Origin: Catenovulum maritimum | GTDB taxonomy: Bacteria > Pseudomonadota > Gammaproteobacteria > Enterobacterales > Alteromonadaceae | NCBI RefSeq assembly: GCF_001050375.1 | Contig: NZ_KQ130483.1 | Location: 286,478 to 350,477 of the forward strand | Length of the DNA stretch: 64,000 nt | Direction: 5' to 3' | Part shown: piece by piece, positions 48,536-58,804 of the stretch | Layout: each line of letters opens with the position of its first letter | How positions within the stretch are numbered: position 1 is the first letter of the stretch | Program-made: the position numbers and the translations under genes | Notes under the pieces: model-generated | Seen by the model: the letters and a program-made list of their open reading frames with translations, nothing else | Told to the model about the DNA's origin: nothing | Database searches by the model: none

Positions 48536-51385
48536 ATGGAAACTAAGTTTAATCCAAGCGCAATCGAGCAAGCCTTATATCAATCATGGGAAGAAAAAGG
48601 TTACTTTAAACCATCAGGTCAAGGTGATTCATATTCAATTATGATACCGCCACCAAACGTAACTGGTAGCTTACACATGGGACATGCGTTCCAAGATACC
48701 ATTATGGATACCTTAATTCGCTACAAGCGTATGCAAGGCAACAACACGCTTTGGCAAGTTGGTACTGACCATGCTGGTATTGCAACCCAAATGGTTGTAG
48801 AAAGAAAACTAGCTGCCGAAGAAGACAAAACACGTCATGATTTGGGTCGCGATGCTTTCATCGACCGTATTTGGGATTGGAAAAAAGAATCTGGCGGCAC
48901 TATCACGAAACAATTAAGACGCTTAGGTGCTTCTGTTGATTGGGATCGTGAACGTTTTACTATGGATGAAGGTTTATCTGAAGCGGTTAAAGAAGTTTTT
49001 GTTCGCTTACATAAAGAAGACTTAATCTATCGTGGTAAACGCTTAGTTAACTGGGATCCAAAACTTCATACTGCAATTTCTGACCTAGAAGTTGAAAACA
49101 AAGATAAAAAAGGTTCAATGTGGAACCTAAGATATCCACTCGCCGATGGTGTTAAAACCCAAGACGGCAAAGATTACATAGTTGTTGCTACGACTCGCCC
49201 AGAAACCATGTTAGGTGATACGGGTGTGGCTGTTAACCCTGAAGACGAAAGATACCAAGATCTAATTGGTAAAGACATCATATTACCTATAGTTAACCGC
49301 CGCATCAGCATCGTCGCTGACGAGCATGCTGATATGGAAAAAGGCACAGGTTGTGTAAAAATCACTCCAGCACACGACTTTAACGATAACGAAGTCGGTA
49401 AACGCCATCAGCTTCCTATGATCAACATCTTTGATAAAGATGCTGCAATTTTAAGCCAAGGTGAAAGCTACGACTTTACTGGTAAAGCAATTGAACTAGA
49501 CGCGCCAATTCCTGAGCGCCTACATGGATTAGACCGTTTTGCTGCACGTAAAGCAATCATAGCTGAATTTGAAGAAGCGGGTTTACTCGAAGAGATTGAA
49601 GATCACAGTTTAACTGTTCCATATGGTGACAGAAGTGGCGTTGTTATTGAGCCATTACTAACAGACCAATGGTACGTTAGAGTAGCGCCTCTAGCTGAGC
49701 CTGCAGTTCAAGCCGTTAAAGATGGTGAAATCCAGTTTGTACCAAAACAGTACGAAAACATGTACTTCTCTTGGATGAATGACGTTCAAGACTGGTGTAT
49801 TTCTCGTCAGTTATGGTGGGGTCACAGAATTCCAGCTTGGTATGACGAAAATGGTCAAGTGTATGTCGGTCGAGATGAAGCTGAAGTGCGTGCCGAAAAC
49901 CAATTAGCCGATGACGTGAAATTAACCCAAGATGAAGATGTTTTAGATACATGGTTCTCATCTGCACTTTGGACTTTCTCAACTCTAGGTTGGCCAGAAC
50001 AGACACCCGATCTTAAAACATTCCACCCGACCGATGTATTAGTCACTGGTTTTGACATTATTTTCTTCTGGGTTGCTCGTATGATCATGATGACGATGCA
50101 CTTTAATAAAGATGAAAATGGTAAAGCGCAAGTGCCATTTAAAACCGTTTATGTGACTGGTCTGATCCGTGATGAAAACGGTGACAAGATGTCAAAATCG
50201 AAAGGTAACGTACTCGACCCTATCGATATGATAGATGGTATAGATTTAGAATCTTTAGTTGAAAAGCGCTGTGGCAACATGATGCAGCCTCAGCTAGCTA
50301 AAAAGATCGAAAAGAATACTCGCAAAGCATTTGAAGCAGGGATTGAAGCACACGGTACTGATGCGCTTAGATTCACATTAGCGGCGATGGCTTCAACAGG
50401 ACGCGATATCAATTGGGATATGAACCGGCTAGAAGGCTACCGTAACTTCTGTAATAAGTTATGGAATGCAAGCCGTTATGTGTTGATGAACACTCAAGAT
50501 CAAGATTGTGGCTATGGCGACAACCAAGATTTTGAATACTCATTAGCGGACAGATGGATCTTAGGCCAGTTCGAAAACACTGTAAAAACCTTCACCGATC
50601 ATTTAGACAACTATAGATTCGATTTAGCGGCAAATACAGCTTACGAATTCACTTGGAACCAGTTCTGTGATTGGTATTTAGAATTAACTAAACCTGTGTT
50701 GAATTCGGGTACTGAAGCACAGCAAAGAGCAACTCGCTATACGCTTATTACCGTATTAGAGAAACTATTACGTTTAATGCACCCACTTATTCCTTATATC
50801 ACAGATGCAATTTGGAAAAACGTGGCGCCATTAACGGGTGTTAATCAAGATACTATTATGCTCCAAGCCTTCCCTACTTTTGATGCGAATAAAGTAGACG
50901 AAGCAGCAATGGCTGATTTAGATTGGGTTAAACAGTTTATTTTAGGTATACGAAATATTCGTGGTGAAATGGATATATCTCCGAACAAACCACTAAATAC
51001 ATTCATTAAAAATGCAAGCGCAGAAGATAAGCGCCGATTAACAGAAAACCAAGGTTTCTTGCAAGGTTTAGCCAAACTGGAAAGCATTACAGTGCTGAAT
51101 GAAGGAGACGAAGCGCCTGTTTCATCTGCTGCATTAGTCGGTGAAATGTCTATCTTAATTCCTATGGCGGGTTTAATTGATGTTGAAGCTGAGCTTGCTC
51201 GAATCGACAAAAATATCGAAAAAATTGCTAAAGACTTAGCTCGTGTTGAAGGCAAGCTGAAAAATGATAATTTTGTCAGCAAAGCACCTGCTGCCGTCAT
51301 TGACAAAGAAAAAGCTAAATTAGCTGAAATGCAAACTGCTATCAGTAAATTAGAAGAACAAAAATCGACGATTAAAGCACTTTAA
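48536..51385 (+). CDS. valS: Valyl-tRNA synthetase
   Basis: Class I synthetase charging tRNA-Val, with proofreading of threonine. The HIGH-type motif is GSLHMGHAF within [25 protein letters not shown] is in [14 protein letters not shown], the editing domain contains [20 protein letters not shown], and the C-terminus is a coiled coil ([19 protein letters not shown]). 949 residues. Last gene of the operon, followed by a terminator. Confidence 0.97.
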   Translation: METKFNPSAIEQALYQSWEEKGYFKPSGQGDSYSIMIPPPNVTGSLHMGHAFQDTIMDTLIRYKRMQGNNTLWQVGTDHAGIATQMVVERKLAAEEDKTRHDLGRDAFIDRIWDWKKESGGTITKQLRRLGASVDWDRERFTMDEGLSEAVKEVFVRLHKEDLIYRGKRLVNWDPKLHTAISDLEVENKDKKGSMWNLRYPLADGVKTQDGKDYIVVATTRPETMLGDTGVAVNPEDERYQDLIGKDIILPIVNRRISIVADEHADMEKGTGCVKITPAHDFNDNEVGKRHQLPMINIFDKDAAILSQGESYDFTGKAIELDAPIPERLHGLDRFAARKAIIAEFEEAGLLEEIEDHSLTVPYGDRSGVVIEPLLTDQWYVRVAPLAEPAVQAVKDGEIQFVPKQYENMYFSWMNDVQDWCISRQLWWGHRIPAWYDENGQVYVGRDEAEVRAENQLADDVKLTQDEDVLDTWFSSALWTFSTLGWPEQTPDLKTFHPTDVLVTGFDIIFFWVARMIMMTMHFNKDENGKAQVPFKTVYVTGLIRDENGDKMSKSKGNVLDPIDMIDGIDLESLVEKRCGNMMQPQLAKKIEKNTRKAFEAGIEAHGTDALRFTLAAMASTGRDINWDMNRLEGYRNFCNKLWNASRYVLMNTQDQDCGYGDNQDFEYSLADRWILGQFENTVKTFTDHLDNYRFDLAANTAYEFTWNQFCDWYLELTKPVLNSGTEAQQRATRYTLITVLEKLLRLMHPLIPYITDAIWKNVAPLTGVNQDTIMLQAFPTFDANKVDEAAMADLDWVKQFILGIRNIRGEMDISPNKPLNTFIKNASAEDKRRLTENQGFLQGLAKLESITVLNEGDEAPVSSAALVGEMSILIPMAGLIDVEAELARIDKNIEKIAKDLARVEGKLKNDNFVSKAPAAVIDKEKAKLAEMQTAISKLEEQKSTIKAL

Positions 51386-51420
51386 TCGCGCAATTTTGCA
51401 CTCTGAAAAATAGTCTGAAA

Positions 51421-51444
51421 AAGCCGATCACTAGATCGGCTTTT
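51421..51444. terminator. Bidirectional terminator between valS and the receiver gene
   Basis: AAGCCGATC, loop ACTA, GATCGGCTT with T-runs on both strands (TTTTG on the plus side, TTTTTC on the minus side). valS and the receiver gene converge on it. Confidence 0.88.
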
Positions 51445-51460
51445 GATACCTAAACCCGGG

Positions 51461-51805
51461 CTATAAAGATAAATTACATTTGAGAAGGATTTCTTCTATC
51501 TCACTAAATTTAAAAGGCTTACTAATAAAATAAATAAATTCGTCACTGTTAGGTTTGGTTAATTCGCCCGTCACCAAGATTTTTGGTATATCCGAACTAA
51601 TTGCTTTAGCAACTTCAACGCCTGTGGTATCCGCTAATCTATAGTCCAAAAATGCTAAATCTATTTTACGCTCTGAATCATTACAAAACTTTATTGCTTT
51701 GTTTGCAGAAGAAAAGGTAAAAATTTCTAAGTTATCGGAAGCAAAATATTCTTCGAACATCTCACAATAAGAAAGCTCATCATCTAAATATATCAGGCTA
51801 AACAT
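51461..51805 (-). CDS. Single-domain response regulator
   Basis: 114-residue receiver domain only: acidic pair in IYLDDE, phosphorylation site D54 in LAFLDYRLADTTG, and the conserved Lys in FISKPF. No output domain, so it must act by protein contact (CheY-like) or as a phosphate relay or sink. It starts 6 nt after the PAS histidine kinase and is surely its partner. Confidence 0.88.
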   Translation of the reverse strand: MFSLIYLDDELSYCEMFEEYFASDNLEIFTFSSANKAIKFCNDSERKIDLAFLDYRLADTTGVEVAKAISSDIPKILVTGELTKPNSDEFIYFISKPFKFSEIEEILLKCNLSL

Positions 51806-51811
51806 ATACTG

Positions 51812-53638
51812 CTAACCTCCGTGTTTCGGAAATTGAATTATGAAACAAGTATGAGTACTGTCATTGTTAATCGATATATTGGCTTGATGATCATCGAGAA
51901 TACCTTTAATAATAGACAAACCTAAGCCCGTACCCTCACCCACATTTTTAGTTGTATAAAAAGGATCAAATATTCTAGGTTGAATAGATTCTGGTATACC
52001 AGAACCAGAGTCAATTATTTCAAGCTGTACTAAGCTGCCAATGTCTTGCACAATAATTTTAATCCACTTATCCGCCAAATCTTGAACAGCATCAATTGCA
52101 TTATTAATTAAATTTATCATAACCTGTTCAATTTCAATCTCATTACACAGTACCATAGCGTTAGAAGAATCCGTGTAATTTAATTCAACTAGTTCTCGCT
52201 GTAACTTAGGTTGAGTTAAAGTAATCGCTTCTTCAATAATTTGCGATATCGAATAAGCATTTTTGACATTAACTTCATCTGTTCTTGAAAATTTTCTTAA
52301 ACTTTTAACTATATGTGAAATACGATCGGCTGATTTATGGATAACATCCATCTTAGTAGCTAGTTTCTCTAATTTAAAATTAGGCCTAGCAACCAGCTCT
52401 GCAGTTCCAGAGATAATGCCTAATGGATTATTAATCTCATGTGCAACACTAGCCGATAATTCACCTAATGAAGCAAATTTGGCGTTTTGAGCACTTTTCT
52501 GTCTTTCTTTAGCGTATTTTATTTCTGCGCTTTTTCTTAAATCTATATTTTGTATTGTGCCGGATAAGGAAACTATCTTGCCATCTTTATAATTCGGTTT
52601 ACCATTAGTATATACCCAGACGACATTACCTTTAGCGGTTAATGCCTGTAGCTCTAAACTATAAGATTCCCCATATTGAATCGCTCTGTTAACCGCATTT
52701 TCAATGACGGGAATATATTCTGGTGTAAAGAGCTTTATTCCCTCTTCTAATATAGGTTTTGAGTCTACTCTTTGCTCTACTTCTAAAATCTTAAACGTTT
52801 CTTCAGTCCAAGTTAGATCACCAGTTTCAATATCTAGCTCCCAGCCACCAACATTCGCAATAGAGTTAGTTTCATTTAAAATTTCGAGCGTTTTAGTTAA
52901 CTTAGCTTGGTTAACTATACTGTCGGTAATGTCTTGGCGGATAGCCAGATAATTAACTATGTTCCCATCGGCATCAAAAATAGGCGTAAGAACACTTTGA
53001 ACAAAATAAAATTGACCAGATTTACTAACATTCTTAATCACGCCGGTCCAAGTATTCCCAGAAGAAATAGTCTGCCACATAGACTTAAAAAAAGACTTAG
53101 GATGATGCCCCGAATTAACTAATTTGTGGGTTTTGCCGATCAATTCTTGTTTCGAATAACCACTTATCTGGCAAAACTTATCATTAACTTCAATAATGAC
53201 TCCATTAGAGTCTGTTTTTGCCAAAATAGTTTCTTTATATAGTGCTTTCTCTATTTGCAGCGAAATATTTTGTGCTTTTTTTATTTCAGTAACATCGTGG
53301 GCTACTGCAAATATGAGTTGTTTATCTCTATCATAAGAGCCGCTCCATGAGAAAGTTAAATAGTGCCCATGAATATGCCTGTATCTATTTTCAAACTTAA
53401 CGGTGTCATTACCATCTATTAATTTTTGACACTCAAGTTTGGTTTTTTCGATATCTTCTGGATGGATGAACTCATAGAATGACGTAGATACAAGCACTTC
53501 CTGAGGATAACCCAGTACTTTAGTAAAGCTAGGATTAATATACTCAAAAAACCCATTTTGATTAGCCGTGCAGAACATTTCAAATGAGCCATTAACTAGT
53601 TTTTTATATATATCTTCTGATGGATAATGTGATTCCAT
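51812..53638 (-). CDS. Soluble PAS histidine kinase
   Basis: 608-residue kinase with no membrane segment. Three PAS domains at about 8-118, 130-240 and 255-368; the second (TDSNGVIIEVNDKFCQISGY, THKLVNSGHHPKSFF, NTWTGVIKN) resembles the PAS domain of Aer, which binds FAD and senses redox or oxygen. HisKA H400 in LSASVAHEINNPLGIISG; HATPase with NLINNAIDAV, DSGSGIP and GEGTGLGLSI. Operon with the receiver downstream. A redox or energy signal is an inference from the Aer-like PAS. Confidence 0.88.
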   Translation of the reverse strand: MESHYPSEDIYKKLVNGSFEMFCTANQNGFFEYINPSFTKVLGYPQEVLVSTSFYEFIHPEDIEKTKLECQKLIDGNDTVKFENRYRHIHGHYLTFSWSGSYDRDKQLIFAVAHDVTEIKKAQNISLQIEKALYKETILAKTDSNGVIIEVNDKFCQISGYSKQELIGKTHKLVNSGHHPKSFFKSMWQTISSGNTWTGVIKNVSKSGQFYFVQSVLTPIFDADGNIVNYLAIRQDITDSIVNQAKLTKTLEILNETNSIANVGGWELDIETGDLTWTEETFKILEVEQRVDSKPILEEGIKLFTPEYIPVIENAVNRAIQYGESYSLELQALTAKGNVVWVYTNGKPNYKDGKIVSLSGTIQNIDLRKSAEIKYAKERQKSAQNAKFASLGELSASVAHEINNPLGIISGTAELVARPNFKLEKLATKMDVIHKSADRISHIVKSLRKFSRTDEVNVKNAYSISQIIEEAITLTQPKLQRELVELNYTDSSNAMVLCNEIEIEQVMINLINNAIDAVQDLADKWIKIIVQDIGSLVQLEIIDSGSGIPESIQPRIFDPFYTTKNVGEGTGLGLSIIKGILDDHQANISINNDSTHTCFIIQFPKHGG

Positions 53639-53833
53639 TACTTAACTCAATTATTATTGTTTTATTTATTTTTTAAAGGGAGTAAATATTTTTAATTTGA
53701 ATCAAAACGCCCCCTAATCTATCAACCGCTTTATAAGCATATTATAAAGTTAGACCATTTTTAAAAAAATTGTAATAAACTAACAAGTTAAAGACTAGCC
53801 TTCCATACTAGATGCATATAATTTACTTAAAAT

Positions 53834-54496
53834 ATGATCCCTAATAAAATTTTTATTATTGGCCTACCTAGAACTGCGACCACTAGTATATGTGTTGCTA
53901 TGTTAGAGCTTGGCTTTAAAACTGCGCATACAGCTTATGTGAATAAATGTTTTGAGCAAGCTCAGGTAATTGCAGACACGCCGGTTTTCTCTCACTATCA
54001 AGCCTTAGATAAACTTTATCCAAATTCTTTATTTATAAATTTAACTCGAGAATTAAACGTTTGGCGGCCTTCAATAAGGCAGTTATTAACTAGGATGTTG
54101 GTCAATTTACAACGCTGTGATGGCGGTTTTAACCCAATAATCAAACAAGCATTTAATCAAACATTTACCGGCTTATCTGAAGCTAAGCTTGCTGATGATG
54201 AATACTTAAACATTTGCTACAACAAGCACCAAAACCAAATTCAGCAGTATTTTATGAATAGGCCAAATGATTTATTAAGCATAGATATTAGCCACACAGG
54301 CAGCTTTTTAAAGTTGAGGCAATTTTTAGCTATGCATGCTTTAGTAACTAATAATCACTTCCAAACAGACGACAAGTGCCGTGGTTTTAAACATATCAAT
54401 ATAGGCGGAAAAGTCACAGCTTGGCAAAAAATAAAGCATCCGCTAAAAGCGGAATCTACACGTCATGGAAAAATAGACAAACTTAGCTTTGTTTAA
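53834..54496 (+). CDS. Sulfotransferase family protein
   Basis: 220-residue protein with the PAPS 5'-phosphosulfate loop at the start (FIIGLPRTATTSICVAMLEL, residues about 7-26), typical of the sulfotransferase superfamily, and a downstream SLFINLTRELNVW segment of the kind that carries the 3'-phosphate contact. The C-terminus has KHINIGGKVTAW, similar to the final motif of sulfotransferase families. Acceptor unknown. Monocistronic between the divergent kinase and mscS. Confidence 0.75.
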   Translation: MIPNKIFIIGLPRTATTSICVAMLELGFKTAHTAYVNKCFEQAQVIADTPVFSHYQALDKLYPNSLFINLTRELNVWRPSIRQLLTRMLVNLQRCDGGFNPIIKQAFNQTFTGLSEAKLADDEYLNICYNKHQNQIQQYFMNRPNDLLSIDISHTGSFLKLRQFLAMHALVTNNHFQTDDKCRGFKHINIGGKVTAWQKIKHPLKAESTRHGKIDKLSFV

Positions 54497-54580
54497 AAAT
54501 TAGTTGATCTAAATTCACAAGGCATTGATTTCATAAAAATTAAACTGGACAAATCTACGCTAAGCTTTATTGTTTAGACA

Positions 54581-54626
54581 TATACCCGAGGAAATTGAAG
54601 CCATACTTCCCTGTTCCTCGGATATA
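54581..54626 (+). other. Intergenic hairpin upstream of mscS
   Basis: CCGAGGAA (54586-54593) pairs with TTCCTCGG (54614-54621), extended by TATA on both sides with one mismatch; the loop holds a small GAAG/CTTC stem. No U-run follows. It could be a REP-like element or a decayed terminator of the sulfotransferase gene. The remaining space to mscS shows nothing else. Confidence 0.45.
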
Positions 54627-54720
54627 TTCACGCACCTTGAATATCAATTTGGATGCTATCTAGCTTACTAAAAGTTTTACCATCCATATCATTCATAATA
54701 ATCTAGGTTAAGGAAGAAAC

Positions 54721-55545
54721 ATGATAGAAGATATTGAAAAATATTCAGAGCAAATATTCACCTATGTAGTTGAATATGGCTCTCAAGCTCTACTCGCTTT
54801 AGTCGTCTTAATTATTGGTCTTTGGATAATTAATAGAATAAGTGCTTCGGCACATAAAGCCTTATTAAAAAGTGCAGTTGATGACACTTTAAGCACCTTC
54901 TTATCGGGTGCTGTCGACATCATTTTAAAAGTTTTATTAGTGATCAGTGTCGCCTCTATGGTTGGCATAGAAACGACTTCATTTATTGCCATTTTAGGTG
55001 CTGCAGGCTTAGCTGTGGGTATGGCGCTGCAAGGCAGCTTATCTAACTTTGCTGGCGGTGTCATGTTACTTATATTCCGTCCGGTTCGAGTTGGCGATTA
55101 TATCAATGCGCAGGGACAAAGTGGTACTGTGGTTGAAATGGGCATCTTTGTCACTGTATTAGAAACTTTTGATAAACAAATTATTATTATCCCAAATGGT
55201 CCATTATCTAACGGCAATGTGATTAACTATAGTAAAAGCCCAACTCGTGCTGTAGAAGTGACTTTTTCGATTAGCTATTCAGATAACATGAAAGTCGCTA
55301 GAGATACACTCACTCAATTGATGCAACAAGACGAACGTGTACTAAAAGATGCAGATAATGTTGTCGCTGTTGTCGAGTTAGGCGATAGCTCTGTCAATAT
55401 TTTATACCGAGCTTTCGTTAAAACTGAAGATTATTGGGGCTACTTCTTTGATATTCATGAAGAAGGTAAATTAGCATTAGAAAACGCTGGTTGTTCTATC
55501 CCATTCCCACAAACAGATGTTCATTTGTATAAAGAACAAGCTTAA
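54721..55545 (+). CDS. mscS: Small-conductance mechanosensitive channel
   Basis: Inner-membrane channel that opens on membrane tension during osmotic downshift. 274 residues, with three membrane segments; the pore-lining helix is AAGLAVGMALQGSLSNFAGG, followed by the beta domain VMLLIFRPVRVGDYINAQG and the C-terminal alpha/beta domain. The start has AAGGAAG about 6 nt upstream. Followed by a strong terminator. Confidence 0.95.
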   Translation: MIEDIEKYSEQIFTYVVEYGSQALLALVVLIIGLWIINRISASAHKALLKSAVDDTLSTFLSGAVDIILKVLLVISVASMVGIETTSFIAILGAAGLAVGMALQGSLSNFAGGVMLLIFRPVRVGDYINAQGQSGTVVEMGIFVTVLETFDKQIIIIPNGPLSNGNVINYSKSPTRAVEVTFSISYSDNMKVARDTLTQLMQQDERVLKDADNVVAVVELGDSSVNILYRAFVKTEDYWGYFFDIHEEGKLALENAGCSIPFPQTDVHLYKEQA

Positions 55546-55591
55546 GCGCATACAACTTGCTATTAGTTTAGTGAGGTACTGAGTTTAGACT

Positions 55592-55621
55592 AACAAAGCC
55601 GAGCACTCGCTCGGCTTTGTT
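55592..55621. terminator. Bidirectional terminator after mscS
   Basis: Perfect 13-bp stem AACAAAGCCGAGC/GCTCGGCTTTGTT with a 4-nt loop between the convergent mscS and the GHL15-like gene. Confidence 0.85.
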
Positions 55622-55643
55622 AATTAACCTAAATTCAAAATCA

Positions 55644-56909
55644 TTAATGTTTCACTGGGCTAAAAATATCGCCGTCAACATTTTTAATGACAAATTCGTA
55701 GCCTTCCCTGCCATCTGAAAAACGCTTATGCAAATTTTTAAATTTCACTGTCACTTTTTCGTTATTTTGAGGGTTGTAGACAACTAAAGCATTTTCAAAC
55801 TGTCTTTGGCTCGCACCATCTGGTCTAATCATGCCATCTTGAGTCGGTTTACCTAAATCAAAGTCCCACATATCATACCAGTTATGCAAGTGATCCGGCG
55901 TTTTCAGCGGATTTGGATCTGCGAATAGAACATAACCATTAGAATGCGTTAGGGCTAAAGTTGTAATTGCGCGCATTGTTTTTTCATTTTCACGATCGCC
56001 CCAAGCTTCAACCCCTGTTATCACAGGCTTCTTAAACTTTAACTCATAAAAATCAATCGCTTTTTTCATTCCGTCCCAAGTACATAAAGGTTTATATGAA
56101 TGGTCTGGATCACACTCCATAAAAGCACCATTGATATACTCTTGATATTTTTCAGCTTTATTTAAATAGTCATGAATGTTCACTGTTATTAAAGCTTTAT
56201 CTCCGATAGCAGCCCGAGTGAGTTTAATGATATCTAAATGACCACTCCAATCGAACATAACACCATCATAAACCCCAGAGTTAACGGCAATCTTAGACAT
56301 TTGAGCAACACGCTGCTGAAAAGCTTTGTTTTCGTAATTTAACATATAGTATGGCTCTGGACCGCCCTTCCAGCCAGCAACGCGACTTCCATCATCATTT
56401 CTTAACCAGTATTCACTATCTTCAGGTAAGTAGCTACCAGGTGCATCACGCCAGCGCACTTCCATCAGCATCACCATATTTGGGTTTTTCTCTAATAACT
56501 TTGCTCGATTAATTAAAGCTTGCTGATAAGTCTTAGGATCAAAACCATCAGCTAAACCAGTATGTTTATGATTCCACTCTGTGCCTAGTACCAAAGGTGT
56601 ATTAAAACTAATTTGACTCACTGGCTCTTCCCATAGCAAATCGTGCTTTGCCGCCGCAGTTAGGCGGTTTTCTAGGGTATCTAATGGGAATTCAGCAGTA
56701 TCAAGAGGATTCCATGCTTGGAATACAGATGGATAACTTCTTGACTCAACTCGCTGTTTAATTGAGTTTAAAGCTATGGTACCTAACTCTGTTTGATAGC
56801 TTTTTTCTTGCACCATTTGCGTTTTTGACTCGACAGTTTGCTCGACTGAACCACATGCTGATATACCTATTACAATTGCACTTGTTAACAACGCCTTTGT
56901 TATTTTCAT
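55644..56909 (-). CDS. Putative glycoside hydrolase lipoprotein (GHL15-like)
   Basis: 421-residue lipoprotein (lipobox GISAC, cysteine 19). The body reads as a (beta/alpha)8 barrel of the putative glycosidase group GHL15: YPSVFQAWNPLDTAEF, MVMLMEVRWRDAP, the hallmark VYDGVMFDWSGH with a likely catalytic Asp, and NGAFMECDPDH, then a C-terminal beta domain. Substrate and activity are not established for the group. It is divergent from two sulfatases (265 bp between starts), which suggests a sulfated polysaccharide, but this is inference from location. Confidence 0.65.
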   Translation of the reverse strand: MKITKALLTSAIVIGISACGSVEQTVESKTQMVQEKSYQTELGTIALNSIKQRVESRSYPSVFQAWNPLDTAEFPLDTLENRLTAAAKHDLLWEEPVSQISFNTPLVLGTEWNHKHTGLADGFDPKTYQQALINRAKLLEKNPNMVMLMEVRWRDAPGSYLPEDSEYWLRNDDGSRVAGWKGGPEPYYMLNYENKAFQQRVAQMSKIAVNSGVYDGVMFDWSGHLDIIKLTRAAIGDKALITVNIHDYLNKAEKYQEYINGAFMECDPDHSYKPLCTWDGMKKAIDFYELKFKKPVITGVEAWGDRENEKTMRAITTLALTHSNGYVLFADPNPLKTPDHLHNWYDMWDFDLGKPTQDGMIRPDGASQRQFENALVVYNPQNNEKVTVKFKNLHKRFSDGREGYEFVIKNVDGDIFSPVKH

Positions 56910-57174
56910 ACAGATCTACTCTCTAGTTTTAATAGTAATTGCTTTGCAAAATTCAATTAACAACAGATACCACAGGCATACACTCAAATTCCCAGTATGT
57001 TGAATCGTCTTTTGCTAAGTTAGCGAGCTAGTCTAATTGCAAACAAATCCAATGTAATTGGCTTTAGCATATATTGTATAAACTATACAAATCTTAACTT
57101 TTTCAAACTCAGGAGTGGGTCTAAGATAAAAATTAAAATTTGAGCGCATATACCGACAGGAGATATCCAATTCC

Positions 57175-58716
57175 ATGACTTTCCATCAAAAATGGCTAAA
57201 AAATGCCACTTTATCAGTTGCCGTACTTTCTGCAGCAGTTACTTTAGGCTGTAGTCAGCAAGCCCCTTCTTCAATTCAAGTTGCTGATAAAAAATCAGAA
57301 AAACAAAACCTTATTTTCGTTTTAGCTGATGATATGGGATATGGAGATCTAAGTGTCAACGGCCAACAAAGTTTCACTACACCAAATTTGGACCAAATGG
57401 CCAATGACGGAATCCGTTTTACTGATTTTTATGCTGGTTCATCGGTTTGTGCACCATCTAGAAGTGTACTTATGACAGGCCAGCATCAAGGCCATACTAG
57501 AATTCGTGCGAACTTAATGAATATTAAAGAAGCGCCAGGGTTTAAGAGCGAGCATTTACAACCAGAGGATATTACTATCGGTGATATTTTCCAACAAGCC
57601 GGTTATACCACAGGGGTAATAGGTAAATGGGGCTTAGGTGAACTAAATGACTCAGGGCATCCAAACGAACAAGGCTTTGATTATTTTTATGGTTACTTAA
57701 ATCATATTCACGCGCACAACCACTTCCCAGATCACTTATATCGCAACAAAGAAAGAGTCGAGTTGAAAAATGAAGTCATACCATCAGGCTGTGGCTACTG
57801 TTATAAATTTGGCTTTGAAGGCCAAATTACACCATTAGATAAACGCGTCGAATATGCAGATGATCTAATTCGTGAAGAGTCGTTACAGTTTATTGAACGA
57901 AATAAAGATAAACCATTCTTCTTAATGGTATCACTCGTTTCACCACATGCTAACAATGAAGCTAACGACGTAGATTGGGCGCATGGTTTAGAAATCCCTA
58001 GCTATGGAAAATATGCAAACAAAGATTGGCCCGACACAATGAAAGGTTATGCGGCTATGATAGATCATATAGATACCACAGTGGGTTTACTAATAGACAA
58101 AGTAAAAAGTGCAGGCATAGAAGATAAAACCATCGTTATGTTTAGTGCTGATAATGGTCCGCATCAAGAAGCAGGTGGTGACCCGTACTTCTTTAAATCT
58201 TCAGGGCAATTTAGAGGCATGAAAAGAGATTTATACGAAGGTGGCATACGTATGCCAACCCTTGCTTGGGGTGGTCCTGTAGCTAAAGGTGTAGTAAGTG
58301 ACCATATTGGTTATTTTGGCGATTTTATGGCGACAGCTTCGGAAATGACAGGCGTTGCTCTACCCGCAGATAGAGACTCTGTTAGCTTTTTACCAACTTT
58401 ATTAGGTCAAGATGAAGCACAAAAAGATCATGAGTATATTTATTGGGAATTTTATGCACATGGTTCATCACAAGCTGTGCGCATGGGTCAATACAAAGCG
58501 GTACGTTTACCTATGTGGACAGGACCAATCGAAATTTATGACCTAGAAAAAGATCCTAGCGAAACAACTAATATTGCAGCTCAGCATCCAGAACTGGTGG
58601 CTAAGTTTGCTCAAATCATGACTGACAATAATGAAATAACAGAAAGTTGGCAGCCAGACACTAAAGGCACCTCGCCTGACCGTCTGCGTCAGCAAGGCAA
58701 AGGTTTTCAACCTTAA
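57175..58716 (+). CDS. S1 family sulfatase (first of a pair)
   Basis: 513-residue exported sulfatase. The formylglycine signature CAPSRSVLMTG is at C92, metal ligands are in FVLADDMGYGDL and FSADNGPH, with GKWGLGEL and SPHANNEA also typical of the family. The N-terminus is a signal peptide with possible lipid cysteine C26 (TLGC, not a perfect lipobox). AGGAG lies 12 nt before the ATG, rather far. It is paralogous to the next gene; C at the key position needs FGE-type maturation, whose gene is not in the window. Terminator between the two suggests separate control. Confidence 0.92.
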   Translation: MTFHQKWLKNATLSVAVLSAAVTLGCSQQAPSSIQVADKKSEKQNLIFVLADDMGYGDLSVNGQQSFTTPNLDQMANDGIRFTDFYAGSSVCAPSRSVLMTGQHQGHTRIRANLMNIKEAPGFKSEHLQPEDITIGDIFQQAGYTTGVIGKWGLGELNDSGHPNEQGFDYFYGYLNHIHAHNHFPDHLYRNKERVELKNEVIPSGCGYCYKFGFEGQITPLDKRVEYADDLIREESLQFIERNKDKPFFLMVSLVSPHANNEANDVDWAHGLEIPSYGKYANKDWPDTMKGYAAMIDHIDTTVGLLIDKVKSAGIEDKTIVMFSADNGPHQEAGGDPYFFKSSGQFRGMKRDLYEGGIRMPTLAWGGPVAKGVVSDHIGYFGDFMATASEMTGVALPADRDSVSFLPTLLGQDEAQKDHEYIYWEFYAHGSSQAVRMGQYKAVRLPMWTGPIEIYDLEKDPSETTNIAAQHPELVAKFAQIMTDNNEITESWQPDTKGTSPDRLRQQGKGFQP

Positions 58717-58727
58717 ATCACACTAGC

Positions 58728-58757
58728 AAAAAAGAGGGTTTCATCACCCTCTTTTTT
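58728..58757 (+). terminator. Rho-independent terminator between the sulfatases
   Basis: AAAAAAGAGGGT, 6-nt loop, ACCCTCTTTTTT. Strong stem with U-run 12 nt after the first sulfatase stop. Confidence 0.88.
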
Positions 58758-58804
58758 ATCTCTCAAAATAATAATTATATTAACAAGTAGACAAAGGAAA
58801 TTGG

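Noticed and set aside
54651-54671. GG-N10-GC spacing before mscS (TGGATGCTATCTAGCTT)
   Set aside because: Only GG and GC fit; the rest of the -24 and -12 boxes does not match sigma-54.
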